Counted from the stretch's first letter, positions 43,372 through 52,892 are shown. The stretch is DNA of 64,000 bases from Phycisphaerales bacterium (GCA_009691705.1 SIAR01000005.1:19482-83481); one strand, 5' to 3'. Numbers and translations are program-made. The notes: generated by a model not told the origin, from the sequence alone.

Positions 43372-44892
43372 ATGCGCTTCGAACTCTCTCAGCTTCCCCA
43401 AGCGCGACTTGGGCAGCAGATGAAACTCGCGCCGCGAGTTCTGCAATCGATGGAGTTGTTGCAAATGCCCCTGGCTGCGCTCGCAGAGCGCGTTGAGGCC
43501 GAACTCGAATCCAACGTCGCGCTTGAGCAGGTCGAACCATCTGAGTCGCAAGCGTCCGAAGACGCAGCGTCGGGCGTAGACGCAGTCAACCAAGCCACAG
43601 CGGCTGGACCAGCCCCAGCGGGTGCCGATCGCTTTGAGCGCGCCCAGGAGTGGCACGACCGGATGGGTGACGATGAGTCGGGTGAGACTTGGCGCGAGGC
43701 GGCGCGGCGCGATGGCGAATTCGATCCGCGCGCAGCAGCACTCGCGAGTCTGCCAACCCGAGGTGAAAGTCTTGAAGAGATACTGCTGAGCCAGTGGGCG
43801 CTCTGCGACGCAGCGCAGCCGATCATGCAAGCGGGGCGGGCGCTCTTGGAGTTTGTCGGCGAAGATGGCTTTCTGGTGCGACCGCTCGAAGAGATCGCCG
43901 CAACTCTCGCTGCAGCCTCGCCAGATGCGCCAACGCTTTCGCTTCTCACCGAAGCGCTTTCGCGTTTGCAATCCCATCTTGAACCCACTGGTGTTGCCGC
44001 CCGAGATCTCACTGAGTCATTGCTTCTGCAGCTCACAGAACTCGAAGCGACGCTGACGGCACACCCTGCAGAGACGCGCTTTCAAGATGCACGCATTCTT
44101 GTGAATCAGTACATGCCCGATCTTGCCCAGCGCAAAATCGCAGTGATTCGTGCCAAGACGCAGTGGTCTAGCGAACGACTCGATCTGGCACGCGAAGTGC
44201 TACGCCATCTCGATCCCTGCCCGGGGCGCGCGCTCAAGATTGAGAGTTCGCCAGTGGTGCGTCCTGATGTGATCATCGATTACGACTCTGAGGCCGACGT
44301 GTACACCGCCAGACTCGCCAGCGGAGTGCTTCCGAACTTGCGCGTGAGCGAGGAGTACCTGAAGTTGGCGCAAGCAAAGCGCTCCGACCCTGCGACAAAG
44401 TTGCTGCTGAATGATGGCATTCGCCGCGCGCGCTGGTTCATTGATGCAATCGAACAGCGCGGCGCGACACTCTTGCGCGTTGTGAATGTTGTGATCGCAC
44501 GGCAGCGCGAGTGGCTCGACACGGGGGGATTTGCGCTCGAACCCTTGCCGATGACTGAAGTCGCGCGCGAGATGAAGATGAATGTCAGCACGATCAGTCG
44601 TGCGGTCGCCGGCAAATGGGTCGAGACTCCCCGTGGAAGTTTTGAACTGCGCAAACTCTTTGCGAGCGGCACTGAGACTGATTCGGGCAGTGACATTTCA
44701 TGGCTCGCCGTGAAGGCCAAGGTCGGTGAGATCATTGCTGCCGAAGACAAGACAGACCCACTCTCTGACCAAGCGATCGTCGAAGCGTTGAAGGCAACTG
44801 GCATTCCGCTCGCTCGCCGGACGGTCGTGAAATACCGCGAACAACTTGGGATTCCGGTCGCCCGCATTCGAAAAATCTCAACCACAGACTGA
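43372..44892 (+). CDS. rpoN: RNA polymerase sigma-54 factor
   Basis: A 506-residue protein with the three RpoN regions. Region I is Gln/Leu-rich (RLGQQMKLAPRVLQSMELLQM), which binds activators and core polymerase; an acidic region II follows (residues ~60-120). Region III contains LNDGIRRARWFIDAIEQR, the helix-turn-helix VSTISRAVAGKWVETPRG and, at residues 481-490, ARRTVVKYRE, the RpoN box that reads the -24 element (Val replaces the usual Ala). Sigma-54 needs AAA+ activator proteins, none of which is encoded here. The stop shares one base with the next start. Confidence 0.96.
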   Translation: MRFELSQLPQARLGQQMKLAPRVLQSMELLQMPLAALAERVEAELESNVALEQVEPSESQASEDAASGVDAVNQATAAGPAPAGADRFERAQEWHDRMGDDESGETWREAARRDGEFDPRAAALASLPTRGESLEEILLSQWALCDAAQPIMQAGRALLEFVGEDGFLVRPLEEIAATLAAASPDAPTLSLLTEALSRLQSHLEPTGVAARDLTESLLLQLTELEATLTAHPAETRFQDARILVNQYMPDLAQRKIAVIRAKTQWSSERLDLAREVLRHLDPCPGRALKIESSPVVRPDVIIDYDSEADVYTARLASGVLPNLRVSEEYLKLAQAKRSDPATKLLLNDGIRRARWFIDAIEQRGATLLRVVNVVIARQREWLDTGGFALEPLPMTEVAREMKMNVSTISRAVAGKWVETPRGSFELRKLFASGTETDSGSDISWLAVKAKVGEIIAAEDKTDPLSDQAIVEALKATGIPLARRTVVKYREQLGIPVARIRKISTTD

Positions 44893-45896
44893 TGCGCTGT
44901 CAAACGTGCGACTACGAACTCTGGAATCTCATTCCAGCGGCTTGCCCTGAATGCGGCACCGGCTGGTCGTTCGAGCAGTTTCGCTTTCGCGCCGGGGCGG
45001 CGCAGTTTCTCTGTCCGCACTGCGAGCATGCATACGGTGGCAACGACGCCGCGGGACTGCCAACGCCGCGTCACTTCACCTGCGTCGGCTGCCAGCAAGA
45101 GATCATGCTCTCGCAGATGCGGGCACTTCCCGCGCCGGGCAGCAACCGCGACGATGCGATGGAAGATCGGCATCCGTGGATGCAGCGCGCGCGCATCGGT
45201 CGTTGGCGGGCATTTCGCCAGACGACGAAGCAGTCGTTATTGTATCCAGCCAAACTGGGATCTTCTCTGCCCGCAAACCTCACGATCACCGCGCCGCTGC
45301 TGTACTCGGTCATCTGCAACACAACGGCGCTGGCCGGGTGCGTACTCGTGCCAGTTACGGTGATGACCATCATTGAGCTCGCGACGAGCGGTTCAACTGC
45401 AGTGCCGATGACCTCCTACGTGCCACTGCTCGGTGGCGCTCTTGGACTTGCGCTCTTGCAATTGCTAATTCTTACGTGGTGTGGATGCGCGCATCTGCTG
45501 CTTCGAATGACGGGTGAGACCCGCCACGGATGGCGACATACAACCAGTGCGCTGCTCTTCTGCTCTGCACCGATGCTCTTCGCTGCGATCCCGTGTTGTG
45601 GTGTCTACGTTGCTGCGCTAAGCACGGCGTGGATGCTCGTCGTTGCCATCTGCGCCCTCGCTGGTGCCCAGAAAGTATCCGCCTACCGCGCCGCGTTGGC
45701 GGTGTTGGTTCCATCACTAGGACTGCTTGCGATCGTTGGCGCATTTTTCATTTTGGCGCTCACAACCGGGGTGACACTCTCTGGAGGGACTCCCGCGTCA
45801 ACACTTCCATCGGCTCAGGGGGCCGCTGCAGCCGACGTCTCGCTCGTGCCTAGCGATGCGCCTAACTCAGACTCGCAATTGCTCCCAGCGCCCTGA
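44892..45896 (+). CDS. Zinc-ribbon membrane protein of unknown function
   Basis: A 334-residue protein, coupled to rpoN through TGATG. The N-terminus has three Cys pairs (CQTC, CPEC, CPHC) and a fourth in CVGC, enough for two zinc ribbons. Four to five hydrophobic helices follow between residues ~130 and 300 (e.g. LLGGALGLALLQLLILTW), in a pattern like Yip1-type membrane domains. The C-terminus is Ala/Ser/Pro-rich. No catalytic motif is visible. Its end overlaps the convergent MATE gene by 30 bases. Confidence 0.7.
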   Translation: MRCQTCDYELWNLIPAACPECGTGWSFEQFRFRAGAAQFLCPHCEHAYGGNDAAGLPTPRHFTCVGCQQEIMLSQMRALPAPGSNRDDAMEDRHPWMQRARIGRWRAFRQTTKQSLLYPAKLGSSLPANLTITAPLLYSVICNTTALAGCVLVPVTVMTIIELATSGSTAVPMTSYVPLLGGALGLALLQLLILTWCGCAHLLLRMTGETRHGWRHTTSALLFCSAPMLFAAIPCCGVYVAALSTAWMLVVAICALAGAQKVSAYRAALAVLVPSLGLLAIVGAFFILALTTGVTLSGGTPASTLPSAQGAAAADVSLVPSDAPNSDSQLLPAP

Positions 45897-47444
45897 GCGA
45901 AGTCGCGCGAGAAACAACAGTCCGCGCACCACGAGTTCTGCGCAGAGGGCGATCCAAATGCCCAGCAGTCCATAGCCCATCCACACTCCCAGAGCCCAGG
46001 CCAGTGGCAATCGAATGAAGTAACTGCTCACGATGGTGATCCCTAAGCACGCCGCGGTGTCGCCGACTCCGCGCAGTCCATCGCGAATCACCATCGTCAG
46101 CGCGAAAAAGACTTGAATCGTGCCGCAGGTAAAGAGAATCGGCGGCACTTCGCGCAGGTGAATCTCTTCGCGGCTAATGATGCGCGTCAGAGGTTCGCCC
46201 AGCGTCATGAAGGCGATGCCAAGCAGACCCATGATCACGCATCCAACAATCGTGCAGGCATTGATTGCCTTGCGCGCGTTGACGACATTTCCAGCGCCCA
46301 TGTATTGACCCGCGAGTGCCCCCGCCGCAATGCCCATCGCAAATCCAGGCAGGAATGAAAAGGATTCCCACTGCACGGCAATCATGTGCGCTCCGATGAG
46401 TCCATCGCCAGGATTTCCTTGCGCGATGCGGTCACGCGCGATGGTTCCGATGAAGATCATCACAAAGAGATTGACTCCCCAGAGGGCGATGCCTTCCGCG
46501 AAGTTTGGCACTCCGATGCGGGCGACTCGCCACATCATCGCTGCGGTCGGGCGCAAGTGCCTGAGACGGGGGTGAAAGTCGCGCGCGCCGCGGTGAAGTG
46601 CGCGCAGAGTGAGCAGGGTACCAACTACGTATGAGAGCGCGGTGCCAACGGCGATGCCATAGACGCCCCACGTTGCCCCATCAATGCCCAACACGTTTGG
46701 CACTACGACCCATCCCGCGTCATACTGCGCTCCCGAAAGCACCCACGATGCGATCACATTGACGATGTTGACTGCGACTGCGATCCACGCCGGAATCCAA
46801 GTTTCTCCGGCGCCATGCAGGCACATCGATCCAACCGTCATGATCCCGGTTGCTGGCATTGCCACGGCGAGCACGCGTACGAACTGGATGCAGAACTCCG
46901 CAGAAGCGCCGTGCAATCCAGCAAGTTCGGCAAGTGGAACGACTGCAAACCAGAGCGCTGCGCCAATCAATGCCCCCCACAGCAGACTGAAGGTGAGCGA
47001 TTGTCCGCAGGCGCTCTCACCTTCTTCTGGATTCCCCGCTCCCATCGCCCGAGCAATGACCGCTTGCGCTCCGACCCCCAAACCGGCGAGTGCGATACCG
47101 ATGAACCATGCCACGTACGAACCGATGCCGATGCCGTCGAGAGCGGCAACCACCGTCGCGCCTGGCAGACTGCCAGCGATCATCTTGTCGACGAGTCCAA
47201 CACATGCAGCGACGAGTTGCTGCAGAAGCACTGGGATAGCCAACAACCAGATCGCCGACCACATCGAACGTCCCGCGAGTTTGCCACTGCGAATCGTGCC
47301 GTCGAGCGCACGCTCTGCTTCTGAGAATGCGATCGTCGCATCCATTGGATCGTCGGGACTGACAGCCGTCGCGGCTTCACCGCGCTGGCGCACGCGCGCA
47401 GCCGCATCTTCAACAGCATCGGCAGATTTTGAATCCAACGTCAT
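45867..47444 (-). CDS. MATE-family efflux transporter
   Basis: A 525-residue polytopic protein with a ~65-residue charged cytoplasmic N-terminal extension and about 12 membrane helices in two homologous halves. IWLLAIPVLLQQLVAACVGLVD and, in the second half, ARIGVPNFAEGIALWGVN are the paired first helices; AQAVIARAMGAGNPEE and AGALAGQYMGAGNVVNARKA are the duplicated loops typical of MATE proteins. It should export cationic drugs or metabolites in exchange for Na+ or H+. It begins with ATG overlapping the HEAT lipoprotein stop. Confidence 0.9.
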   Translation of the reverse strand: MTLDSKSADAVEDAAARVRQRGEAATAVSPDDPMDATIAFSEAERALDGTIRSGKLAGRSMWSAIWLLAIPVLLQQLVAACVGLVDKMIAGSLPGATVVAALDGIGIGSYVAWFIGIALAGLGVGAQAVIARAMGAGNPEEGESACGQSLTFSLLWGALIGAALWFAVVPLAELAGLHGASAEFCIQFVRVLAVAMPATGIMTVGSMCLHGAGETWIPAWIAVAVNIVNVIASWVLSGAQYDAGWVVVPNVLGIDGATWGVYGIAVGTALSYVVGTLLTLRALHRGARDFHPRLRHLRPTAAMMWRVARIGVPNFAEGIALWGVNLFVMIFIGTIARDRIAQGNPGDGLIGAHMIAVQWESFSFLPGFAMGIAAGALAGQYMGAGNVVNARKAINACTIVGCVIMGLLGIAFMTLGEPLTRIISREEIHLREVPPILFTCGTIQVFFALTMVIRDGLRGVGDTAACLGITIVSSYFIRLPLAWALGVWMGYGLLGIWIALCAELVVRGLLFLARLRSGRWEQLRV

Positions 47445-48313
47445 CCCGTGGGTGCTTGAACAGCGGGAACAATCGGCGCCTCATAGGTACCGCGGGCGCC
47501 ACCATCGTTGAGCCCAGTGGGAATGCTCGGACTCTCCCACTTTGGAATATCCCAGAAGACAACGTAATCCCAGAAGACCATGTGGCGTTGGTAGGTCGGA
47601 TAGAGGTAGACGTTTTCTGCCACAAATCGATTCTCGACCGGTGTTGTCCAATACCACGAAAGCCACCGCGCGCGGCTGATGCCAAGGTCGTTGCCAGTCA
47701 TCATGCGCAGACTGTCGAGCGCGGCGAGATTCACCGTCAGTTCAGAGTGATCGAGCGCCGCGACCAGCGCCTGAAAGACGTCATCCTGTGGATACTGCCC
47801 CAGCGCGATGGCGAGTTCGACCCGCGTCTCTTGCTCTTCCGATTCGTCTTCCAACTTGCGCCACATCGCCTCAGTGACCGAGGCGTTGTGAAGCCGTTGC
47901 AAGCCGAGTGCCGCCGCGAGTCGCACATGCGCGAACGAACTCAATAGTCGCTGCGAGATGAGTACTGCATCTTCGGGATTTCCAAATCGCGCCAGCGCTG
48001 CGATCGCTGCCGCTTGCACGAGCGGATCGCGCATGTCTTTCACATAGAAGCGGTAGAGCTTGACGTACGCGTCGACGCCGCCGAACGATGAGGTGCCCAG
48101 CAGCGCAACGCCGCGGCGCATGTTTTCTGCATCGGTCGTATCGACCGCCCACTGAGCCGCTTCTTGCGGTGAGGGCGGCGTCAGCACATCGCCCATCGAG
48201 CGAAAGTCCGATACAATGGTGTCACAACCCGAGGCGAAGGCGAACGCAATTGCGGCGAGTGCGCAGGGGGCAATCCCATTGAAACGAAAGATCGTTGGCA
48301 GGCGTGTCATCAT
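47441..48313 (-). CDS. HEAT-repeat lipoprotein
   Basis: A 290-residue protein with a lipobox (FAFASGC) and, in the mature part, HEAT or PBS-lyase-like helical repeats: DPLVQAAAIAALARFGNPEDA, HVRLAAALGLQRLHNAS and HSELTVNLAALDSLRMMTG. The C-terminal ~70 residues are aromatic-rich (WLSWYW, VFWDYVVFWDIPKW), which is unusual. Likely a periplasmic scaffold. Start choice is the first of two adjacent ATGs; a GTG upstream would overlap the cupin gene. It is coupled to the MATE gene by 4 nt, and the two may form a unit with the cupin gene. Confidence 0.72.
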   Translation of the reverse strand: MMTRLPTIFRFNGIAPCALAAIAFAFASGCDTIVSDFRSMGDVLTPPSPQEAAQWAVDTTDAENMRRGVALLGTSSFGGVDAYVKLYRFYVKDMRDPLVQAAAIAALARFGNPEDAVLISQRLLSSFAHVRLAAALGLQRLHNASVTEAMWRKLEDESEEQETRVELAIALGQYPQDDVFQALVAALDHSELTVNLAALDSLRMMTGNDLGISRARWLSWYWTTPVENRFVAENVYLYPTYQRHMVFWDYVVFWDIPKWESPSIPTGLNDGGARGTYEAPIVPAVQAPTG

Positions 48314-48321
48314 CAAGGCAC

Positions 48322-48690
48322 TCAACTGCCGGGAGTCGGTTGACCACAATCAAACGTCACTGGCACGAAACAGAAAAACGTCAGGTCGCTCGCCGAGCTA
48401 TTGACGAGTTGATGGATGTGGTTTGGGGAGATGAGCAGAATGTCACCCGCCTTGCACTCGTGAAATGTCCCGTCGTACTCAACACGCGCCTGGCCGCCCG
48501 TGATGATGACCTCATGCTCGTAGTTGTGCTGATGGCGGGGGGTCATTCCTCCCGGTGCCACGGTGTAGTGGCGCATCGCAAAAGTTGGCGCCGCATCGGC
48601 GCGTCCGACCATCAAGCGCATCGAAACGCCGCTGGCGCCAGCCATCGTGACTGCGACAGGATTCACCTCTTCGACACGTCGCTTGAGCAT
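48322..48690 (-). CDS. Small cupin-domain protein
   Basis: A 122-residue single-domain cupin. Motif 1 is PGGMTPRHQHNYEHEVIITGG, read as G-x5-HxH-x3-4-E-x6-G, and motif 2 is AGDILLISPNHIHQLVN, which together supply three His and one Glu for a metal. Cupins of this size are sensors, isomerases or dioxygenases; nothing tells which. It stands upstream of the HEAT lipoprotein with an eight-base gap and divergently to a metallo-beta-lactamase-fold gene. Confidence 0.8.
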   Translation of the reverse strand: MLKRRVEEVNPVAVTMAGASGVSMRLMVGRADAAPTFAMRHYTVAPGGMTPRHQHNYEHEVIITGGQARVEYDGTFHECKAGDILLISPNHIHQLVNSSASDLTFFCFVPVTFDCGQPTPGS

Positions 48691-48720
48691 GGTTGAGAGA
48701 GTAGCGGCTATGTTCTCCCC

Positions 48721-49368
48721 GTGGCGAAACTACGCATCAAAGGATTTCCCCTCGGCGCATGGCAGACGAATTGCTGGCTCATCTGGATTGATGACGATCC
48801 GATTCGCCCAGGATGGATCATCGACACTGGCGATCATCCTGCGCCGCTGCTCGAAGCCTTGCGCGCACAAGCCATCACTGTGCAAGCGATCCTCTTCACG
48901 CATGCGCATCTCGATCACATAATGGGTCTGGAAGAAGTGGTCGCCGCGGTGGGGGAGTGTCCGCGTTACGCCCACCCGCTCGAGCGGGAGTGGTTTGGCG
49001 ATCCACAACTGAATCTCTCGGCATTCGCAGATGTCGCACCAGTGTCAGTGCGGGCACCGACGCACGAATTGAAAGATGGCGAGGTGCTCAGTCTTGGTGC
49101 AACCAAGTGGCGGGTCGTGCACACCCCGGGTCACAGTCCTGGATCGGTGAGTTTCGTCTGCGATGCGGCGAAAGTTGTGATCGCAGGAGACACACTCTTT
49201 GCAGGATCGATCGGGCGATCAGATTTCGCGTCGGGCGATGGTGCTTTGCTGCTCGATTCGATTCGGGGCAAACTGCTTGCGTTACCCGATGATTTCGTCG
49301 TGCATCCTGGGCATGGTGCATCAACCACCATTGGCACCGAGCGGGTCAGCAACCCCTGGCTGCAATAG
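48721..49368 (+). CDS. Metallo-beta-lactamase-fold hydrolase (glyoxalase II-like)
   Basis: A 215-residue protein from GTG. The metal ligands are in THAHLDHIMGLEE, HTPGHSPGSVSF, IAGDTLFAGSIGRSDF and VHPGHGAST. This set matches the hydroxyacylglutathione hydrolase-like branch of the family, which hydrolyses thioesters, though small members of this type have varied substrates. Length is near the usual 210. Its 3' end overlaps the convergent DUF885 gene by 48 bases. Confidence 0.87.
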   Translation: MAKLRIKGFPLGAWQTNCWLIWIDDDPIRPGWIIDTGDHPAPLLEALRAQAITVQAILFTHAHLDHIMGLEEVVAAVGECPRYAHPLEREWFGDPQLNLSAFADVAPVSVRAPTHELKDGEVLSLGATKWRVVHTPGHSPGSVSFVCDAAKVVIAGDTLFAGSIGRSDFASGDGALLLDSIRGKLLALPDDFVVHPGHGASTTIGTERVSNPWLQ

Positions 49369-51171
49369 TCGCGCGTCGCACCAAGCGGTCATTCGTGTGC
49401 GCAAGACGTCAAGGGGAAGTGGCCCTGCGCCCAGGAGATGATCGTGAAAGGCACGCAGGTCAAATTCTGTGCCGAGTCGGGTCTCGCACTCGGCGCGAAT
49501 GCGCCGAATCTCTATCTCGCCAATCTTGTACGCGCAGGCTTGCCCAGGCCATCCGATGTATCGATCGATTTCGCGTTCGATGTTGAGTTGCGATAGCGCG
49601 GTGTTGTTCATCATGTATGCGATCGCATCGCTGCGACTCATCCCAAAGGCATGGATGCCCGTGTCAACGACGAGTCGGCACGAGCGCCACATCTCATAGA
49701 GCAGCCGTCCAAAGTCGTCGTACGGGTTTTCGTAGAGTCCCATCGGGATTCCCAATCGCTCTGCGTAGAGCGCCCATCCTTCGACGAATGCAGTTGAATC
49801 GACGTCGCGACGAAACTCGCGCACTCCTTCGATCTCGAGCGCGAGCGCAATCTGCAAGTGGTGGCCAGGCACCGCCTCATGCAGTGAGAGTGGAATCATC
49901 TCGTAGGTCGGTCGTTGGTCGAGCGCGAATGTGTTGGCGTAGAACCATCCCGGCAAACCGGCCTTGATGCTGCCGGGCATGTAGTACGCGGTCGTTTGTG
50001 AGGGAGCCATGAACCGCGGAATCTCACGAACTCCATAGGGCAGCCGCGGCAAGATTCCGAAGTACTCAGGTAACTGTGCGTCGATGCGCTTGCAGATGTC
50101 GCGGTATCCAGTGAGTAGTGCCTCTGCCGATGCGTGATAGAAGCGCGGGTCGGTGCGCAAGTATGTGATGAACTCTGCGAGAAGTTCGTCGCCACTCAAC
50201 GCGGCGCGGGTCGGATCGGTTGTGTACCAGTCGGTACGGGGGATGACCTCGAGCATCTCTGTGCGGATGCGGGCAACTTCTTCTTTGCCAATTGTGTTGA
50301 TTTGCGCTGGCGTGAGATTGGTCGTCGTGAATCGTTTGAGTTCAAAGGCGTAGTAGGCCGCTCCCATAAATTGATCGCGCGCACTCACCGACGCCGGTGC
50401 CTTGGGGATGTACTGGGCGGCGAGCCAAGTGCGCATCTCGCTGAGTGCCAAGAGCGCATCCAACCGCGCCTCACGCGCCTGACTGCGCAACACGGCCTGT
50501 TGTTCTTTCGAAATCGAATCGGGCATCTTGGCGAGCGGCGCTTCGAGTTCGGCGAGATTGCCGCGCTCGACTGCATCAAACTGGGCAAGCACTCCCTCGA
50601 GCACGGGCGCTGGAGGGACGAGCCCCTCGCTGAGTGCCTCCGCCATCATCGCTTGTGTGTCGCGCACTGCGGCCGCCAAGAGCATCATGCGCTTGACGTA
50701 ATTCTCGAAATCCTGCGCAACTCGAAATGGCACGCTCTGATCAAACTGGGGGAGATCTTGCTGCGGGCCGCCGCGCTGTCCCACCGGCATCATCCAACGC
50801 TTGAACTGAAACGCATCAAACGCGTTTTGCAAGTCGCGTCGCAAGAGGTCGTAGTCCAGTTGGTTCTCGGCAGTGAGGGTTGCGCGATTGATCGCGATGA
50901 CGCGTTCAAGAAAACCTTCAATCTCGGTATGTCGAGTGAGTGCGCCGCGCATTCCAGCCACCGTGATGCGATCTGGTGAGGTGGGTCGTCCTCGCGCGAT
51001 GGCAGACTCAGGAAAACTGAAATCACGCCATATCTGGTAGTCGTCTGCGAGCGACGAAAACTCGGCATCGAAGTGGCTTGACTGCGGCGCTGACAGTGGG
51101 CGGGCGAAGCAAGTGAGCGCGAGCACGAGTAGAGGCACTAGAACAAAGCCGCGAAGGGTGAGTGTGAGCAT
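49321..51171 (-). CDS. Secreted DUF885-family hydrolase
   Basis: A 616-residue protein with a signal peptide (LRGFVLVPLLVLALTCFARP) from the ATG at 51171; another ATG 39 bases upstream is possible but abuts the divergent gene. The DUF885 signature is LSLHEAVPGHHLQIALALE, a HExxxGHH-type metal site, with the likely third ligand in FVEGWALYAERLG. Family members are predicted zinc peptidases or carboxypeptidases of the periplasm; activity is not established for this one. The length is standard. Confidence 0.83.
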   Translation of the reverse strand: MLTLTLRGFVLVPLLVLALTCFARPLSAPQSSHFDAEFSSLADDYQIWRDFSFPESAIARGRPTSPDRITVAGMRGALTRHTEIEGFLERVIAINRATLTAENQLDYDLLRRDLQNAFDAFQFKRWMMPVGQRGGPQQDLPQFDQSVPFRVAQDFENYVKRMMLLAAAVRDTQAMMAEALSEGLVPPAPVLEGVLAQFDAVERGNLAELEAPLAKMPDSISKEQQAVLRSQAREARLDALLALSEMRTWLAAQYIPKAPASVSARDQFMGAAYYAFELKRFTTTNLTPAQINTIGKEEVARIRTEMLEVIPRTDWYTTDPTRAALSGDELLAEFITYLRTDPRFYHASAEALLTGYRDICKRIDAQLPEYFGILPRLPYGVREIPRFMAPSQTTAYYMPGSIKAGLPGWFYANTFALDQRPTYEMIPLSLHEAVPGHHLQIALALEIEGVREFRRDVDSTAFVEGWALYAERLGIPMGLYENPYDDFGRLLYEMWRSCRLVVDTGIHAFGMSRSDAIAYMMNNTALSQLNIEREIDRYIGWPGQACAYKIGEIEIRRIRAECETRLGTEFDLRAFHDHLLGAGPLPLDVLRTRMTAWCDARLLQPGVADPLGANGG

Positions 51172-51208
51172 TGATGCGATCGTCCTGCGTGGCACAGTAC
51201 TGCACGCC

Positions 51209-51733
51209 ATGGCGCAACCGACGCGCTTGCAAGGGCTATACTCGCCGCCGCGTGCGAGACGACTCTTGAGCCTGATTCCGACTCCAACCGAACAAGGCTA
51301 TTCGCCGCCGTCCGTGCGACAATTTGCGGTCTTTCTTGACAATAAAGTGGGGAAGTTACTCGAGTTGCTCAAGCTCTTCGAAGATGATTCGACCGTCACC
51401 GTCGCCGCGCTCAGCGTGATGGACTCGAGTGACCACGCCGTCGTGCGGATGATTTTTAGTAATGCCGATGCGGCCCGGCACCTCTTGCGCAAGAGAAGCT
51501 ACACCTTTAGCGAACTAGATCTCATCGTGGTGCAGATCGGGCACGATCAATCGCTCACCAAGCTTTGTCTTTACTTGCTCGGCGCAGAGTTGAACATTCG
51601 CTTTGTCTATCCCGTGCTGATGCGCTCACAAGGCGATCCTTGCGTCGCGCTTGCGGTCGACGATTGTTATCTCGCGGGACAGATTCTCTTGCGCAAGCGC
51701 TTCACACTGCTCGGCGAAGACGACTTGGTGTAA
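51209..51733 (+). CDS. ACT-domain-like regulatory protein
   Basis: A 174-residue protein from the ATG at 51209 (the frame is open upstream but without sense). VRQFAVFLDNKVGKLLELLKLF with VAALSVMDSSDHAVVRMIFSN form one ACT-like beta-alpha-beta unit, and a second is suggested by LTKLCLYLLGAELNIRFVYPVL. Such two-ACT proteins in planctomycetes are often labelled as acetolactate synthase small-subunit-like; no catalytic residues are expected. It may bind an amino acid. The gene is divergent from the DUF885 gene and convergent with the CDGSH gene. Confidence 0.65.
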   Translation: MAQPTRLQGLYSPPRARRLLSLIPTPTEQGYSPPSVRQFAVFLDNKVGKLLELLKLFEDDSTVTVAALSVMDSSDHAVVRMIFSNADAARHLLRKRSYTFSELDLIVVQIGHDQSLTKLCLYLLGAELNIRFVYPVLMRSQGDPCVALAVDDCYLAGQILLRKRFTLLGEDDLV

Positions 51734-51746
51734 TCGAATTCTCGAA

Positions 51747-51962
51747 TCAGTCGACCGGGAGAGGTTCAGTCACTTCGCGCGGGTTTTCACTCTGCGCGTC
51801 GTAGACGTAGGTGCAACCAGGTTTTTCAACGAGACTCTGTTTGTGATGTCCATCGCAGAGCGGAAAGTTCTTTGAAAGTCCACAGGCGCAAATGAACACG
51901 GCCTTCTCTTGAGGGTCGAGTTTGATCGGTCGTTGAGCGTCGAACTTGATGAGGCGTGCCAT
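51747..51962 (-). CDS. CDGSH iron-sulfur domain protein
   Basis: A 71-residue protein with CACGLSKNFPLCDGHH, the CDGSH motif (three Cys and one His) that holds a redox- and pH-labile 2Fe-2S cluster. The N-terminus is basic, as in small bacterial mitoNEET-like proteins. The ATG at 51962 shares its bases with the stop of the upstream QueD-like gene (TGATG), so the two are coupled; a functional link is not known. Confidence 0.88.
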   Translation of the reverse strand: MARLIKFDAQRPIKLDPQEKAVFICACGLSKNFPLCDGHHKQSLVEKPGCTYVYDAQSENPREVTEPLPVD

Positions 51963-52807
51963 CAACCCAATATAGTCGGTGATTCAGCTTCAACGGTTGC
52001 CGAGGTCTTTGAGGTCTCCCAGAGGCGCACCGTGCGCAGTTCGACCCCGCGCTCTGAAAAGGGAGCCTTCAACAGATCGAAGCAGACGGCGGCGATGTGT
52101 TCGACGGATGGATTCATCGAGTGAAACTCGGGGCAGTCGATGTTGAGATTCATGTGATCAAAGCGTTCAATCACGTTCTCGTCGACGACTTTTTCGAGAG
52201 AACCCATCCCAAACTGCCCTGCCATTGGAACGGCAACCGAGACCTCGAGGTGGTAGTTGTGACCATGACCATTCAACTTATTGCATTTGCCAAAAAAGGC
52301 TTGATTCTGAGCCGGTGTGCGAGTGGGATCATTGAGGCGGTGTGACGCCGCAAACTCAAAGACGGCTGTGAGGGTGATTTGTTGCGGCATGGTGCGATCC
52401 CATATATAGGTGTGAAAGGGGGATAGGTTCCAGGTGAGTGACTCGAGACGATGGGCGAGAATTAGCTTGACTTCATTGGCCATGGTCAACATCAACACCG
52501 CGGGTGAAGGCCGCGGGGCAGATGCGTTTGAAAAGAGAGCCGTTCGCAAAATCTCGGTGACGCCATTGCGCACAGAAGCGTCTAACTCCGCAAGAGTTGC
52601 GAGATACCCGCTACTGCGTTCAGGCACGCCGTGAACGCTGACCTCAAACTCGTACCAAGCGCCAAAATTGTCGCTTGAGGGGAACCCTGCGTAGGTGTTG
52701 TGCGCCGCCGGCGCCTTGCCATCTGCGCGGCTCGTTGGTTCGACAAACACGCGTACGGCGCGCGTCAGAGTGGTCGAAACTGGCGAAACTGGATCGGTAA
52801 GCGTCAT
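51962..52807 (-). CDS. queD: 6-carboxytetrahydropterin synthase-like protein with two PTPS-like halves
   Basis: A 281-residue protein, about twice the usual length. The C-terminal half is a normal PTPS/QueD domain: FEFAASHRL and NGHGHNYHLEV supply the three zinc His, FGKCNKL the catalytic Cys, DENVIERFDHMNLN and NPSVEHIA the second catalytic triad members, and ETSKTSA the pterin-binding end. The N-terminal half looks like a degenerate copy (FGAWYEFEVSVHG, GYLATLAELDASV) without the zinc His. QueD makes carboxytetrahydropterin on the queuosine path; PTPS relatives serve other pterins, so the exact reaction is open. queA is elsewhere in the window. Confidence 0.78.
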   Translation of the reverse strand: MTLTDPVSPVSTTLTRAVRVFVEPTSRADGKAPAAHNTYAGFPSSDNFGAWYEFEVSVHGVPERSSGYLATLAELDASVRNGVTEILRTALFSNASAPRPSPAVLMLTMANEVKLILAHRLESLTWNLSPFHTYIWDRTMPQQITLTAVFEFAASHRLNDPTRTPAQNQAFFGKCNKLNGHGHNYHLEVSVAVPMAGQFGMGSLEKVVDENVIERFDHMNLNIDCPEFHSMNPSVEHIAAVCFDLLKAPFSERGVELRTVRLWETSKTSATVEAESPTILG

Positions 52808-52857
52808 GGCAGGGTTCCGAGCGGGCAGCGTTGCGACGAATTCTGATGATAGAGAAG

Positions 52858-52886
52858 TTGACTTTACATTGACGGCAAACTATTGT
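52858..52886 (+). promoter_or_regulatory. Candidate sigma-70-type promoter
   Basis: TTGACT (52858-52863), a 17-base spacer and TATTGT (52881-52886) give a good -35/-10 pair on the plus strand. Transcription would start near 52893, just ahead of a short structured segment that ends in a T-run. Confidence 0.5.
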
Positions 52887-52892
52887 TTGGTC

